From the NCBI GenBank assembly GCA_903888615.1, contig CAISUE010000026.1, positions 1 through 32,665 on the forward strand: a stretch of DNA of 32,665 bases. Direction: 5' to 3'. The position numbers were made by a program, and so were the translations under genes. The notes under the pieces were generated by a model. It was given only the letters and a program-made list of their open reading frames with translations. It had not been told where the DNA came from and ran no database searches. How positions within the stretch are numbered: the stretch's first letter is position 1; every line of letters starts with the position of its first letter. This stretch comes from an uncultured Gammaproteobacteria bacterium (GTDB taxonomy: Bacteria; Pseudomonadota; Gammaproteobacteria; CAISUE01). This document shows positions 16,461 to 25,531 of this stretch, in pieces.

Positions 16461-17365
16461 TAACTATCGCCTTGCATCAGCGTTGCTGCAATCCGTTGAT
16501 CTTTTTGCAGCCACACAGCATTTAACCACGCTTGGAACGCTACTCTAAATTCGCGATCTTCTTCATAATTACCGATCAAAGCTGGCGTAATAGCCATTTC
16601 TTCAATATGAATAACAATTTTCTGCACTTGACTGGTATAAACCCCCCACAGGGTTTTCGGTGTGCCTATATAGGTAATCGTAACATTTAAAATACTATCG
16701 ACTTGATCCTGCAATAAATCAATCGCTGCCGCTAAACCGCCAGCTTTGGGTTTTAATAAATACCGATAAGGCGATTGTTGGCGTCGATGTTTAGCAACGG
16801 TGAAGCGCGTGCCTTCGATAAAATTATTCAAACTAAAATGGGTCTCAGCTAGCCGTAAACACGATTGCTTGGTCGCTTCAGTATCTTTACCTTTTAAATT
16901 CGGGTTTTTTAATAACATCGATTTGCTAAAACGGTGCATAGCGGGGAATTCCAATGCTCGGCAAATCCAACCGACCAATGGGGTATTCAATAACGCTTTT
17001 TTAATGAAATACCGTGACAAACCCGTGCGTTGATAAAGTGCTTCTTCTAAAACAGGAATATCACTCCACGATTGATGATTGGCAATGACGATATAATTTT
17101 TATTAAGATCCATACACTCACGGCCGGTCACTTGCCAGTGAATTCCGGTTAAGTAGCGCAATACCCAATGATTTTGACTCGGCCACGTTAAGGCAAAGGC
17201 CACGGTCGCCGCTCTAATGGCTTTTTTGCGCGCTTTGCCAGGGATTATTTTTTGCACGCTGGCCAGTGTCATCAAAACAATAGCAAATACCATCAATGCT
17301 AACAAAGAACAACTGATCGCTAAAAAAGATCGCATACCCTTCATTAAGCCATAAAATAATTTCAT
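16460..17365 (-). CDS. PlsC-like lysophospholipid acyltransferase (YihG/YihU-neighbour type)
   Basis: This 301-aa membrane protein has a hydrophobic N-terminus (about 14-40) and the acyltransferase motifs NHQSWSD (Asn96, His97, Asp102; HX4D catalytic pair) and FIEGTRFT (182-189, substrate binding). It probably transfers an acyl chain to a lysophospholipid such as 1-acylglycerol-3-phosphate at the inner face of the inner membrane. Length and the long C-terminal part resemble E. coli YihG rather than the 245-aa PlsC. It starts 9 nt after the ttcA stop in the same operon. Confidence 0.88.
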   Translation of the reverse strand: MKLFYGLMKGMRSFLAISCSLLALMVFAIVLMTLASVQKIIPGKARKKAIRAATVAFALTWPSQNHWVLRYLTGIHWQVTGRECMDLNKNYIVIANHQSWSDIPVLEEALYQRTGLSRYFIKKALLNTPLVGWICRALEFPAMHRFSKSMLLKNPNLKGKDTEATKQSCLRLAETHFSLNNFIEGTRFTVAKHRRQQSPYRYLLKPKAGGLAAAIDLLQDQVDSILNVTITYIGTPKTLWGVYTSQVQKIVIHIEEMAITPALIGNYEEDREFRVAFQAWLNAVWLQKDQRIAATLMQGDS

Positions 17366-17374
17366 ATCATCATC

Positions 17375-18268
17375 TCAAAATAAATCGGCAGCCATTTGAC
17401 AGTCCGCTACTTTTTGCGTTGCGTCATCCATTTCAGTGTATTCAGCCAACGCGGTTAATGCCGCCAAATCCAAACTGTTTGCTTCAGATTCAGGCTCATT
17501 GCTAAAGATATTTTTAAAATTCCATAACTTTTTATCCATCAATTGACTGGGTTTAATACTGGTTAAGGCATGTAACATATTGCTGGGAATTTTAGGATTG
17601 TCCAGTGCCAAGGTATCGATTAATTTTTTCACTTTCACGCGCACCAAATTTTCTTGCGCACCGCATAAATTGCATGGAATGATCGGAAATTGCTGTTCAT
17701 TAGCAAAAGCAATAATATCTTTTTCTTGACAATAAACGAGTGGACGAATCACGATATGCTTTTTATTATCCGATAATAATTTTGGCGGCATACTGCGAAT
17801 TTCACCGCTGTAAAAAATCGACATTAACAGCGTGCGAATCAAATCATCACGATGATGCCCCAGGGCGATTTTATTAAACCCATTTTCTTCGGCATAGCGG
17901 TAGATAATACCGCGTCTCATGCGCGAACACAGCGAACAATACGTTTTTCCTTCGGGGATTTTTTCTTTGACCGTCGTATAAGTATCACGATGAAATACCT
18001 CAAAAGGAATTTTTCGCGCTGTTAACCATGCTTTTAATGCCACATCATCCCAATCGGGTTGACCTTGATCAAGCGTAAAAGCCATTAATTCAAAGCGGTT
18101 GCCAGAGCGTTTACGCAGCATGTCTAATACACTCAGCATCGTATAAGAATCTTTACCACCTGATAAACACACCAGCACCCGATCACCGAAACAGATCATA
18201 TTAAAATCAGCAATGGCTTTGCCAGTGTAATGCAATAATTTTTTAGCCGTTTTACTGATATCGGTCAT
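17375..18268 (-). CDS. ttcA: tRNA 2-thiocytidine(32) synthetase TtcA
   Basis: TtcA adenylates and thiolates C32 of certain tRNAs and needs a [4Fe-4S] cluster. The PP-loop SGGKDS is at 36-41. The two CXXC motifs that hold the cluster are C111-C114 (CSLC) and C199-C202 (CNLC). GHHRDD at 137-142 is also typical. The 297-aa length is normal. It begins 3 nt after the iscA-like gene, which encodes an Fe-S carrier, a sensible pairing for a cluster-dependent enzyme. The gene is intact. Confidence 0.95.
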   Translation of the reverse strand: MTDISKTAKKLLHYTGKAIADFNMICFGDRVLVCLSGGKDSYTMLSVLDMLRKRSGNRFELMAFTLDQGQPDWDDVALKAWLTARKIPFEVFHRDTYTTVKEKIPEGKTYCSLCSRMRRGIIYRYAEENGFNKIALGHHRDDLIRTLLMSIFYSGEIRSMPPKLLSDNKKHIVIRPLVYCQEKDIIAFANEQQFPIIPCNLCGAQENLVRVKVKKLIDTLALDNPKIPSNMLHALTSIKPSQLMDKKLWNFKNIFSNEPESEANSLDLAALTALAEYTEMDDATQKVADCQMAADLF

Positions 18269-18271
18269 GGT

Positions 18272-18616
18272 CTAAGCGCTCACCGTAAAGCTTTCACCAC
18301 AACCACAACTAGCGACTTCATGGGGGTTTAAAAAGCTAAAATGGCTGCCCAAACCCTCACGCACATAATCGATGGTCATGCCAATCACAAACGGTAAATC
18401 TTTCGCCGGGATGCAAATAAACACATTACCTGCTTGTTGAAATACGGTTTCATCAACACCCGCTTCATCCACAATACTTAAATCATAAGCTAAGCCTGAA
18501 CAACCGCGTTTTTTTAACGCAATCCGCAAACCATTACCTGAACCGTGTTCCGTAATTTTTCGGTGCAATTGCGCTAAAGCTGTTGGGGTCATGCTGATAG
18601 TGGTCAATGTAGTCAT
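18272..18616 (-). CDS. A-type iron-sulfur carrier protein (IscA/ErpA family)
   Basis: This 114-aa protein contains the three conserved cysteines: Cys39 in KKRGCSGLAY, and Cys104 and Cys106 in CGCGESF. Proteins of this family carry Fe-S clusters to apo-enzymes. FSFLNPHEVASCGCGESF is closest to IscA by memory, but there are no isc neighbours, so ErpA or a stand-alone IscA cannot be separated without a tree. The ATG overlaps the pth stop (TAATG). Met9 is an alternative start without its own ribosome site. It lies directly before ttcA. Confidence 0.9.
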   Translation of the reverse strand: MTTLTTISMTPTALAQLHRKITEHGSGNGLRIALKKRGCSGLAYDLSIVDEAGVDETVFQQAGNVFICIPAKDLPFVIGMTIDYVREGLGSHFSFLNPHEVASCGCGESFTVSA

Positions 18617-19203
18617 TAGAGAGTACTCGCAGTATGCAATTGTAATTGGGCACTGGCCATATTGCCTGCCATTAATAATGGCACTATGGCATAGCTTCGC
18701 AGCAAAGCAGCTTCGATAGCGAGTTTACTCGCTAATTCTGGCACGCCCAACACATAATCGATCACGTCTTGACCGTGTTGATGGCGTGGGTGATCGATAC
18801 CTATGCGCAAACGCCAATAATCTGCACTCGCGAGTTTAGCGTGAATATCGCGCAAACCATTGTGTCCACCATGCCCACCGCCTTTTTTCAGTTTAGCCAC
18901 ACCACATGGCAAATCCAAATCATCGTGCGCAACAAGAATAGCATCGAGTGGAATTTTATAAAAATGCGCCATGGCTTGCACAGCAGTGCCACTTAAATTC
19001 ATGAACGATTGAGGTTTTAACAAACGGCACGTATGGCCATTTAAAGATACTTCAGCAACTTGTGCTTTATAGCGGGCATCAGCACGAAAATGGCTACCAT
19101 TTTGAGCCGCAATAAAATCCAGATACCAAAAACCAGCATTATGCCGTGTTGCTTGGTAAGAAGGGCCGGGGTTACCTAGACCGACGATTAATTGAATGGA
19201 CAT
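18616..19203 (-). CDS. pth: Peptidyl-tRNA hydrolase
   Basis: Pth releases peptides from peptidyl-tRNA dropped by ribosomes. The 195-aa protein has LIVGLGNPGPSYQATRHNAGF with catalytic His21, LLKPQSFMNLSG, the AHDDLDLP motif and KGGGHGGHNGLRDI. The length is normal. It follows rplY by 38 nt, an order common in proteobacteria, and overlaps the next gene by one base. Confidence 0.97.
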   Translation of the reverse strand: MSIQLIVGLGNPGPSYQATRHNAGFWYLDFIAAQNGSHFRADARYKAQVAEVSLNGHTCRLLKPQSFMNLSGTAVQAMAHFYKIPLDAILVAHDDLDLPCGVAKLKKGGGHGGHNGLRDIHAKLASADYWRLRIGIDHPRHQHGQDVIDYVLGVPELASKLAIEAALLRSYAIVPLLMAGNMASAQLQLHTASTL

Positions 19204-19241
19204 AAATAACCGGACGGAGATAAACCCCGCCCGTCACAAAT

Positions 19242-19838
19242 TTATTGAGCAACTTCCACTTCAGCACGTGGCAATTGAATATTCACTAAGGAGCGATCAT
19301 TACCATGCAATACATCCATGCTTTCGATACCGCTTGGCAATACCACTTGCGATAAATGCAAGGTTTCATCGGCTTTCATTTTACTGACATCCACATTGAT
19401 AAATTCAGGCAAATCCGCTGGCTTACACCGTATTTCAATTTCCGTTACTAAATGCGTGATCACACCTTTTTGCAAGGCCACACCAGGCGCTACTTCTTCA
19501 CCTAAGAAATGCAAAGGTACGCGCATGACTAATTTTTCATCTTTGTCGATGCGCAAAAAATCAGCATGCATAATGCGTGGCTTGAATGGATGGCGTTGTA
19601 AATCTTTTAACACAACTTCGTGTTGCGTACCATCGATATCAAGACGAATAACATGCGAATAAAAAGCTTCATTTTCTAAATGCTTAACCAATTGACGATG
19701 TGCGACGCTAATGGCGATCACGTCTTTTTCGCACCCGTAAATAATGGCAGGTACCATGTCATCGAGACGGCGCAGGCGGCGGCTCGCACCCTTCCCCAGA
19801 TCCGTTCTTATTTGTGCTGTTACTAAAAAATCTGTCAT
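19242..19838 (-). CDS. rplY: 50S ribosomal protein L25 (long CTC-type)
   Basis: This 198-aa long-form L25 binds 5S rRNA in the large subunit. The N-terminal L25 domain covers about 1-95 (RTDLGKGASRRLRRLDDMVPAIIYG) and the C-terminal CTC beta domain about 96-185 (PLHFLGEEVAPGV). E. coli has only the short form; the long form is found in many other gammaproteobacteria. GAGAG lies before the ATG. It heads the six-gene run to yaiI and is divergent from trbF. Confidence 0.95.
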   Translation of the reverse strand: MTDFLVTAQIRTDLGKGASRRLRRLDDMVPAIIYGCEKDVIAISVAHRQLVKHLENEAFYSHVIRLDIDGTQHEVVLKDLQRHPFKPRIMHADFLRIDKDEKLVMRVPLHFLGEEVAPGVALQKGVITHLVTEIEIRCKPADLPEFINVDVSKMKADETLHLSQVVLPSGIESMDVLHGNDRSLVNIQLPRAEVEVAQ

Positions 19839-19942
19839 AAAATACTCTCATTAATGGTATAAACAATAAACGTTCAATAGACTTTACCGAACTGATATAA
19901 ACGCAGCAGGATTTTCGCGACCAAAAAATCTGCCAGCAGGTT

Positions 19943-19948
19943 ATTATA
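19943..19948 (-). promoter_or_regulatory. Possible -10 element for rplY
   Basis: The minus strand reads TATAAT here, about 105 nt before the rplY start. The -35 position is poor (CAAAGT at 17 nt spacing). It is near the structured region at 19957-20076. Confidence 0.3.
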
Positions 19949-19956
19949 CCATATAA

Positions 19957-20076
19957 GCATTCAGCACTTTGACAATGATTCAAACTAACGTACTGAATGC
20001 ACGTTAGTTTGAAGTGCTTAAGCGAAAAGCATAGTGAATCTTCCCGCTTAATCCCGCGTGTGGGTTCTCCCGCGCG
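19957..20076. repeat. Interlaced inverted repeats between rplY and trbF
   Basis: The 300-bp gap between rplY and trbF is dense in complementary arms. GCATTCAG (19957-19964) pairs with CTGAATGC (19993-20000). TCAAACTAACGT (19980-19991) pairs with ACGTTAGTTTGA (20001-20012). AGCACTT (19963-19969) pairs with AAGTGCT (20012-20018). TTAAGCG (20018-20024) pairs with CGCTTAA (20045-20051). An RNA hairpin with two G-U pairs has arms 20057-20064 and 20069-20076. The first two pairs interlock, so they are mutually exclusive or form a pseudoknot. It may be a repeated extragenic element or a trbF leader RNA. Confidence 0.65.
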
Positions 20077-20138
20077 AAGCGTAACAAAATAGAGTAAAAT
20101 GGCATCTATAAACATAAACCGTGCATCACTAGGCTTCC

Positions 20139-20831
20139 ATGAGTTCAGCATTCGACGAAACGACCCCGATTTATCAAACACTCAGCGTAGAAACGCCGTA
20201 TTTAAAAGCCGGCCAAGTATGGGATGCTAGGCTTGGTGGCGCTCATGCCCAAATGCGTCAATGGCGCAGGATCGCTTTTTTGCTACTAGGGCTCTGCGCA
20301 TTACTGGGCATTGCATTAATCATTGCGATCCATTTAGCAAAAACCACGGTTTATGTGGCAGAAGTCAAGTCGAGTGGTCAAGTCGTCAATATTGCCCCTT
20401 TAACCCTGCCTTATAATCCTGAACAAGCACAAGTGGAATATTTCCTTGGCCAATTCATTCAATTGATTCGCGAATTACCGCTCGATCCAGTGGTTGCCAA
20501 ACAAAACTGGCTCAAAGCCTATGCTTTTTTAAGCCCGCGCGGTTCAGCTATCCTGACGAATCTCATGCGTAGCGATAATCCATTAAATTTACTCGGTAAA
20601 CAAACGGTGACAACCACTATCACCAGTGTTAATCCCTTAAGTGCTACCACCTATGACGTCAATTGGACGGAAGTGACGCTGGGAGCCAATGGTCAACCAT
20701 TGAGTCAAAAAAATTATTCAGGCGTGTTTAGTGTCAGTATCGTGACACCCAAAACCGTCGCGCAAATTTTAGCGAACCCCCTTGGGATTTATATCGATAA
20801 TTTGCACTGGTCTATTCAACTTTCATCTTAA
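20139..20831 (+). CDS. trbF: TrbF/VirB8-family type IV secretion protein
   Basis: This 230-aa bitopic inner-membrane protein has a transmembrane helix at about 45-66 and a periplasmic VirB8-like domain that nucleates the secretion channel. The end NPLGIYIDNLHWSIQL is the TrbF signature, which points to the Trb (IncP-like) rather than the classical Vir lineage. The start at 20139 has CTAGG about 5 nt upstream. It is the first of five genes running trbF-trbG-trbI-small gene-trbL. Confidence 0.88.
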   Translation: MSSAFDETTPIYQTLSVETPYLKAGQVWDARLGGAHAQMRQWRRIAFLLLGLCALLGIALIIAIHLAKTTVYVAEVKSSGQVVNIAPLTLPYNPEQAQVEYFLGQFIQLIRELPLDPVVAKQNWLKAYAFLSPRGSAILTNLMRSDNPLNLLGKQTVTTTITSVNPLSATTYDVNWTEVTLGANGQPLSQKNYSGVFSVSIVTPKTVAQILANPLGIYIDNLHWSIQLSS

Positions 20832-20847
20832 GCATTTCGGACATTTT

Positions 20848-21759
20848 ATGAAATTCGCTGCTAAATTCACCACACTATTGAGTGCTTTAATAAGTTTGAC
20901 CGCTTGCATTCCACCGACTCAGTATCAAGCTGCCACCGATATCAGTCCACCACCTGCCCCAGTGGTTGTCAATACCAATGACAATCCAAGCATGCGCATT
21001 ACGGCGCGCGATTTACGCGCAGCGAAACAATTGCGCGGTGAAGCAGCGATTCGCGCGGCCAATGCAGCCGCCAGCCAACAACCCAATTCGAATGAATACA
21101 TCAATGCTGTCATGACGTTCGCTTACGAACCCGGTGCTTTGTATCAAATTTACAGCGCACCATTAAATATCACTGATTTGCAATTTCAAATGGGTGAAAA
21201 ACTGATTTCTGTTGCCGCTGGCGATACACTGCGCTGGCAAGTTTCTAAAACATACAGTGGCGATGGCGCTGAAAAAGTCGAACACATCGTATTAAAACCA
21301 TCGAGTTCAGGCATCAGTAATAGCTTAGTGGTGACCACCGATCGACGCACTTACCACCTGGCTTTACATGCAACTCAAACGACAGCGATGGCATCGGTTA
21401 AATGGCAATACCCCGGCGATGGCAATTTAGTACAAAATTTAAGTGTCGCTGCTCCCAGCGCCGGTGACTTAGCCATGGATATCAATCATATTGACACCCA
21501 ATACACCATTCAATTAGATAAAGGCCCACAACCCGTTTGGTTTCCCAAAACCGTCTTTAATGACGGTAAAAAAACCTATATTCAATTTGCTGCCAATCAA
21601 GGTCCTTTACCAACCTTATTTGTCGGCACCGATAGCCCAGCTTTAATTAATTATCGCGTCATCGGCAATTATTTTGTGGTCGATACAGTGATTTCCGATG
21701 CGCAGTTGCGCTCGGGTTCACCCAGTCAAACCGTGGTATTCATTCACCACACGACTTAA
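20848..21759 (+). CDS. trbG: TrbG/VirB9-family type IV secretion lipoprotein
   Basis: I choose the ATG at 20848, 16 nt after the trbF stop. It gives a 303-aa protein with a signal peptide and lipobox SLTAC (Cys20); the frame is open further back to 20782, inside trbF, without a ribosome site. The mature part matches VirB9/CagX/TrbG: a FAYEPGALYQIYSAP segment, then a C-terminal beta domain (NYFVVDTVISDAQLRSG). VirB9-type proteins form the outer-membrane core ring with VirB10. A lipid anchor on the VirB9-type subunit could replace the missing VirB7/TrbH lipoprotein; that part is inference. Confidence 0.88.
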   Translation: MKFAAKFTTLLSALISLTACIPPTQYQAATDISPPPAPVVVNTNDNPSMRITARDLRAAKQLRGEAAIRAANAAASQQPNSNEYINAVMTFAYEPGALYQIYSAPLNITDLQFQMGEKLISVAAGDTLRWQVSKTYSGDGAEKVEHIVLKPSSSGISNSLVVTTDRRTYHLALHATQTTAMASVKWQYPGDGNLVQNLSVAAPSAGDLAMDINHIDTQYTIQLDKGPQPVWFPKTVFNDGKKTYIQFAANQGPLPTLFVGTDSPALINYRVIGNYFVVDTVISDAQLRSGSPSQTVVFIHHTT

Positions 21760-21765
21760 AAGGCC

Positions 21766-22950
21766 ATGTCTATGCTAAAGCTGCGCGCAAAATTACCCGC
21801 TTCAGTCCACTTAAATAAACCGTTGATTTTAATACTATCAGGCATCTTAGCAGCCGCTATTTTAATTGCTCTTGTCAATGCTTTCATGAAGGATGATCAT
21901 GGCGCAATTAAAGTAGCGAATAAAAATCAAGCGACTGCAACACTCAAGACCTTAGATAGCTTACAACATTTACCCGGCAGTTATTCCGATCAAAAAGCCA
22001 TGGCCAACTACTGGGGTAATAATGGCATTTCACCAGACACCCAAAAAGCACTGGCAATTTTACGCGCCGAACAAGCCAGTTTAGAAGCAAAGTTAGCCAA
22101 TAACAATGCCCCCATTCAAGATGGCCCACAATTCGATCAAGCCCGCACCAGTGGGTTATTTTTTGCTGGCAGTTCACCGGATGTGAATGCCAGTCGCGAT
22201 GCTGATCGCGCCAATGGCAAAAGCGCTAGTAATGATAATAAATCCATGGCCAGTGACCCTTATGAATTACAAAATGGCCAAGTGCAAAAATTAAAATTCT
22301 TACTCGCCTCTGACAAACCCGAAGATATTTACAATCCCCATAAATTAACCACACCTTCATCACCGTTTTTAGTGCAAGCGGGCACCGTAATTCCCGGCAC
22401 TATGTTAACCAGCATCAATAGTTCATTACCGGGCAATATCGTCGCTCAAGTGAGTGACAATGTCTATGACACGGTTACCGGTCAATTTGTGTTAATTCCC
22501 AAAGGTTCTAAATTAATCGGCCAATACGATTCTCAAGTCGCTTATGGTCAAGAACGAATTTTAGTTGCATTTACGCGGGTGATCAGACCCGATGGCAGTT
22601 CTATTTTATTAGATAAATTAGCTGGCACCGATGCTGCAGGTAATGCGGGTGTTATGGGCGATGTTGATAATCATTGGAGTAAAATTTTAGGGGCTGCTGT
22701 CGTTTCCACCGTATTGAGCATGGGAGCTGGTGCTGTTGCCGATAATTCGGGTACGCAAAATGCTAATTACCAAAATTCAGCACAAGGTGCGTTAGGTGGT
22801 GCATCCGCTGGTATTTCTCAAACCGGCCAACAATTAACCGGCAAAGCCATCAATATTCAACCCACCTTAACCATCCCTGCCGGTTATAGCTTCGATATGA
22901 TTGTCAACAAAGACATTATTCTCAGCCCTTATGGAACAGACCCTTCGTGA
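21766..22950 (+). CDS. trbI: TrbI/VirB10-family type IV secretion protein
   Basis: This 394-aa protein has one N-terminal transmembrane helix (about 19-39) and a low-complexity periplasmic region. The C-terminal VirB10/TrbI domain contains VQAGTVIPGTMLTSINSSLP, FVLIPKGSKLIGQYDS, ERILVAFTRVIRPDG and the end PAGYSFDMIVNKDIIL. It bridges the inner and outer membranes in the secretion core complex. The length is typical for TrbI. The start is MSM at 21766; Met3 is an alternative. The stop overlaps the next start (GTGA). Confidence 0.93.
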   Translation: MSMLKLRAKLPASVHLNKPLILILSGILAAAILIALVNAFMKDDHGAIKVANKNQATATLKTLDSLQHLPGSYSDQKAMANYWGNNGISPDTQKALAILRAEQASLEAKLANNNAPIQDGPQFDQARTSGLFFAGSSPDVNASRDADRANGKSASNDNKSMASDPYELQNGQVQKLKFLLASDKPEDIYNPHKLTTPSSPFLVQAGTVIPGTMLTSINSSLPGNIVAQVSDNVYDTVTGQFVLIPKGSKLIGQYDSQVAYGQERILVAFTRVIRPDGSSILLDKLAGTDAAGNAGVMGDVDNHWSKILGAAVVSTVLSMGAGAVADNSGTQNANYQNSAQGALGGASAGISQTGQQLTGKAINIQPTLTIPAGYSFDMIVNKDIILSPYGTDPS

Positions 22951-23174
22951 AGGCACATATCATGACATTAAGCTTAGCTTTATGGACGCTGAACGCTCAT
23001 GCTTATGGAGTGACCCCGCCTTTACCTGCCGTTCCAACAACCACACCTGTGGCGCCGGGCACGAGTGCCAATGCGCCCAAAACCCAAGCTTTAATCGATC
23101 AATTATTTGATAAAGCCGATTATCAAGATTTCACTGCTGAAACACCCAGTACCTTTCTTGATGAGGCGAATTAA
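22947..23174 (+). CDS. Small exported Pro/Thr-rich protein in the trb cluster (TrbJ/TrbK position)
   Basis: This 75-aa product has a GTG start at 22947 overlapping the trbI stop by 4 nt. It begins MKAHIMTLSLALWTLNAHA (signal peptide), then has a Pro/Thr-rich stretch and an acidic C-terminus (QLFDKADYQDF). In IncP plasmids trbJ and the short trbK lie between trbI and trbL. This gene holds that place but has no lipobox cysteine and shows no similarity that I recognise. An ATG at 22962 is an alternative start. Confidence 0.65.
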   Translation: MKAHIMTLSLALWTLNAHAYGVTPPLPAVPTTTPVAPGTSANAPKTQALIDQLFDKADYQDFTAETPSTFLDEAN

Positions 23175-23176
23175 CC

Positions 23177-24292
23177 ATGCCCATTAGCCTCGACCCTGGT
23201 ATTTATACCCAAATTCAAAGCGGTGTTATCGGTTCGTTTAACACCGTGATTGCCAGTGTGACAGCCTATTCACGTGATTTATTGTATCTGTGCGCCAGCC
23301 TTGATATTGTCTTATTTGCTTTACTATGGATCGTTCAAGGTAATAATGCGTTTGCTCGCCTCATTTTCACCGTGCTTAAAATCGGTTTTTTACTGATGGT
23401 GATCAATGAATTTGACACATGGCTCAATATTCTTTTAAGTAGTTTTAGTCAAATTGCCGCGACTTCCGGCAGCAATGCTTCGCTGGGCATTAACTTAATC
23501 GAAGCACCCGGTGCTATTTGGCAATTGGGTTACGACAATGCGATTTTGCTATTAAAAGCTGCGGCCAATGATGGCATTAGCATGGGTTTAAGTTTATTGT
23601 TAACCAGTTTAGGTTTAGGATTATTATTGATTTTTGGCTTATTAGGCGCACGGTTAATCGTCGGGGTCGCCGCTTTTTACTTAAGTGCGTTAATCGCATT
23701 AATTTTTTTACCCCTGGGTGTATTGAAACCCACGGCAGATTTTGCTTATCGCGGTTTACAAAGCGTGCTAAAAAATGGCGTCGCCCTATTGACTTTACTG
23801 TTGATTTTAACCGCTGCCAGCCAAGTGTGGCAAGGAAGCACCCTGTATTTGCCAGAAAAATTCAATCTCAATCAAGTTTTTGGGTTATTTTTTGCCAGTT
23901 TGGTATTTTTATTGATGAGCCAACAATTACCCAAAATTGCCGCCGCTGCCATTGGTCAAATCAAACCCTTATTGCCGGATAATGTTGAACAAGCCAGTGT
24001 CAACCCTGCTAGCCTCAATTCCGCTCCCAGCATTAGCCCGCATTCTGATCTTCGCGCAGCGGCTACCTTAGATTCAGGCTTTAGCGCACCTGGCGCCAGC
24101 AGTCATTTTTCAGCCGCCGTGCAGATTTCACCCTCCGCTGCCAGCAGCAGTGGTTCACTGGCGCCCGACATGGCTAAACGCCAAGCGAAAAGTGACCGCA
24201 ACAGTTTTGATTCAGCCACCACCGTGGCACCTAGCATCAGTGGTGCCACTTTACAAAAATTAAAAGCAACGGAACGCGCTAGCGATTATTAA
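23177..24292 (+). CDS. trbL: TrbL/VirB6-family polytopic secretion protein
   Basis: This 371-aa inner-membrane protein has about six transmembrane helices (for example around [80 protein letters not shown] and [14 protein letters not shown]). The hydrophilic Ser/Ala-rich C-terminal tail of ~110 residues is typical of TrbL. VirB6-type proteins form the inner-membrane channel part. It starts 2 nt after the small gene and ends one base before ubiE, so ubiE is probably read from the same transcript. Confidence 0.88.
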   Translation: MPISLDPGIYTQIQSGVIGSFNTVIASVTAYSRDLLYLCASLDIVLFALLWIVQGNNAFARLIFTVLKIGFLLMVINEFDTWLNILLSSFSQIAATSGSNASLGINLIEAPGAIWQLGYDNAILLLKAAANDGISMGLSLLLTSLGLGLLLIFGLLGARLIVGVAAFYLSALIALIFLPLGVLKPTADFAYRGLQSVLKNGVALLTLLLILTAASQVWQGSTLYLPEKFNLNQVFGLFFASLVFLLMSQQLPKIAAAAIGQIKPLLPDNVEQASVNPASLNSAPSISPHSDLRAAATLDSGFSAPGASSHFSAAVQISPSAASSSGSLAPDMAKRQAKSDRNSFDSATTVAPSISGATLQKLKATERASDY

Positions 24293-24293
24293 T

Positions 24294-25034
24294 ATGACCC
24301 ATAAAACTGATTTTGGCTTTCAAGAAGTCGAGTGTGACCAAAAAGCTTCTTTGGTCAAGCGTGTATTTACCTCTGTTGCACCCAAATACGATATTATGAA
24401 CGATCTAATGTCGGTGGGTTTGCATCGCTTTTGGAAATTTTTCACCGTGCAATTGGCGGCTATTAAACCCGGTCAACGGGTGCTCGATGTCGCAGGCGGT
24501 ACCGGCGATTTAACGCGTGCTTTTGCCAAAGCGTTAAAAGGCAGTGGGGAAATTTGGTTAGCCGATATCAATGCGGCGATGCTGAATGTAGGCCGCGATA
24601 AATTATTGGATGGCGGCTTTGATCAAGTCCACTACATTCAAGCCAATGCCGAGTGTTTACCTTTTCCGAATCATTATTTCGATACCATTACCATTGCCTT
24701 TGGCCTTCGCAACGTTACCGATAAAGCAGCTGCTCTGCGCAGTATGGCACGCATTTTAAAGCCCGGCGGGCAATTGTTTATCTTGGAATTTTCAAAAGTA
24801 AAAAGCACTTTATTGCAAAAAGGCTACGATTTTTATTCGTTTCATATTTTACCGAAACTGGGCCAATTCATTGCCAATGATGCTGCCAGCTATCAATATT
24901 TAGCCGAATCGATTCGCCGTCATCCCGATCAAGAAACCTTAAAAACCATGGTATTAGAAGCTGGTTTTGATCAATGCACCGTGCATAACTTTTTAAATGG
25001 CGTGGTAGCATTACATCGAGCATATAAAGCATGA
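24294..25034 (+). CDS. ubiE: Demethylmenaquinone/ubiquinone C-methyltransferase UbiE
   Basis: This SAM-dependent methyltransferase makes the C-methylation in ubiquinone (and menaquinone) synthesis. The 246-aa protein has a typical N-terminus ([21 protein letters not shown]), SAM motif [10 protein letters not shown] at 63-72, [15 protein letters not shown], and [11 protein letters not shown]. It begins one base after trbL and overlaps ispF by four bases (ATGA), so translation is coupled. In many gammaproteobacteria ubiE is followed by ubiJ and ubiB; that is not the case here. Confidence 0.96.
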   Translation: MTHKTDFGFQEVECDQKASLVKRVFTSVAPKYDIMNDLMSVGLHRFWKFFTVQLAAIKPGQRVLDVAGGTGDLTRAFAKALKGSGEIWLADINAAMLNVGRDKLLDGGFDQVHYIQANAECLPFPNHYFDTITIAFGLRNVTDKAAALRSMARILKPGGQLFILEFSKVKSTLLQKGYDFYSFHILPKLGQFIANDAASYQYLAESIRRHPDQETLKTMVLEAGFDQCTVHNFLNGVVALHRAYKA

Positions 25035-25531
25035 TGCGCATCGGTCAAGGCGTTGATGTCCATGCTTTTGCTGAACATCGCCGTTTAATTTTAGCTGGCG
25101 TTGAGATTCCGCATAGCCATGGCTTATTGGGCCATTCCGATGCCGATGTTGTGATTCATGCCTTGATCGATGCATTATTAGGTGCAGTAGCACTGGGTGA
25201 TATTGGCCAATTATTTCCCGATACCGATGCGCGCTATAAAAATTGCGATAGCCGACTATTATTGACCCAGACCCTAGAATGGATTGCCGCTGAAAGTTAC
25301 CAAATCAATAATATCGATGTGACGATCATGGCTGAAGCGCCTAAATTAAGCCCATACAAGGATGCTATGCGCGCCAATTTGGCTCATGACTGCCGTATTC
25401 AATTGAGCCAAGTCAGTATCAAAGCCACTACTACCGAACAATTAGGTTTTACAGGTCGATGTGAAGGCATTGCGTGCACGGCAATCGTTTTATTAACCCC
25501 AATGACACATTCTTCTTATGCGGACCTTTAA
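25031..25531 (+). CDS. ispF: 2-C-methyl-D-erythritol 2,4-cyclodiphosphate synthase
   Basis: IspF makes the cyclodiphosphate of the MEP isoprenoid pathway. It begins [13 protein letters not shown] with zinc ligands Asp9, His11 and His43 (in DADVVIHAL). Further conserved parts are LFPDTD and [19 protein letters not shown]. The 166-aa length is slightly over the usual ~158. The ATG overlaps the ubiE stop. ispD is usually the partner but is absent here. The end overlaps serC by 14 nt. Confidence 0.96.
   Translation: MMRIGQGVDVHAFAEHRRLILAGVEIPHSHGLLGHSDADVVIHALIDALLGAVALGDIGQLFPDTDARYKNCDSRLLLTQTLEWIAAESYQINNIDVTIMAEAPKLSPYKDAMRANLAHDCRIQLSQVSIKATTTEQLGFTGRCEGIACTAIVLLTPMTHSSYADL

Noticed and set aside
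19969-19974. Perfect TTGACA as a trbF promoter -35
   Set aside because: The hexamer 17 nt downstream (ACTGAA) is a poor -10, and the site falls inside the inverted repeats.
19759-20181. 140-aa minus-strand open frame spanning the rplY start and the trbF start
   Set aside because: It overlaps rplY in another frame and runs through the inverted-repeat region and trbF start; its sequence has no coding character beyond an open frame.
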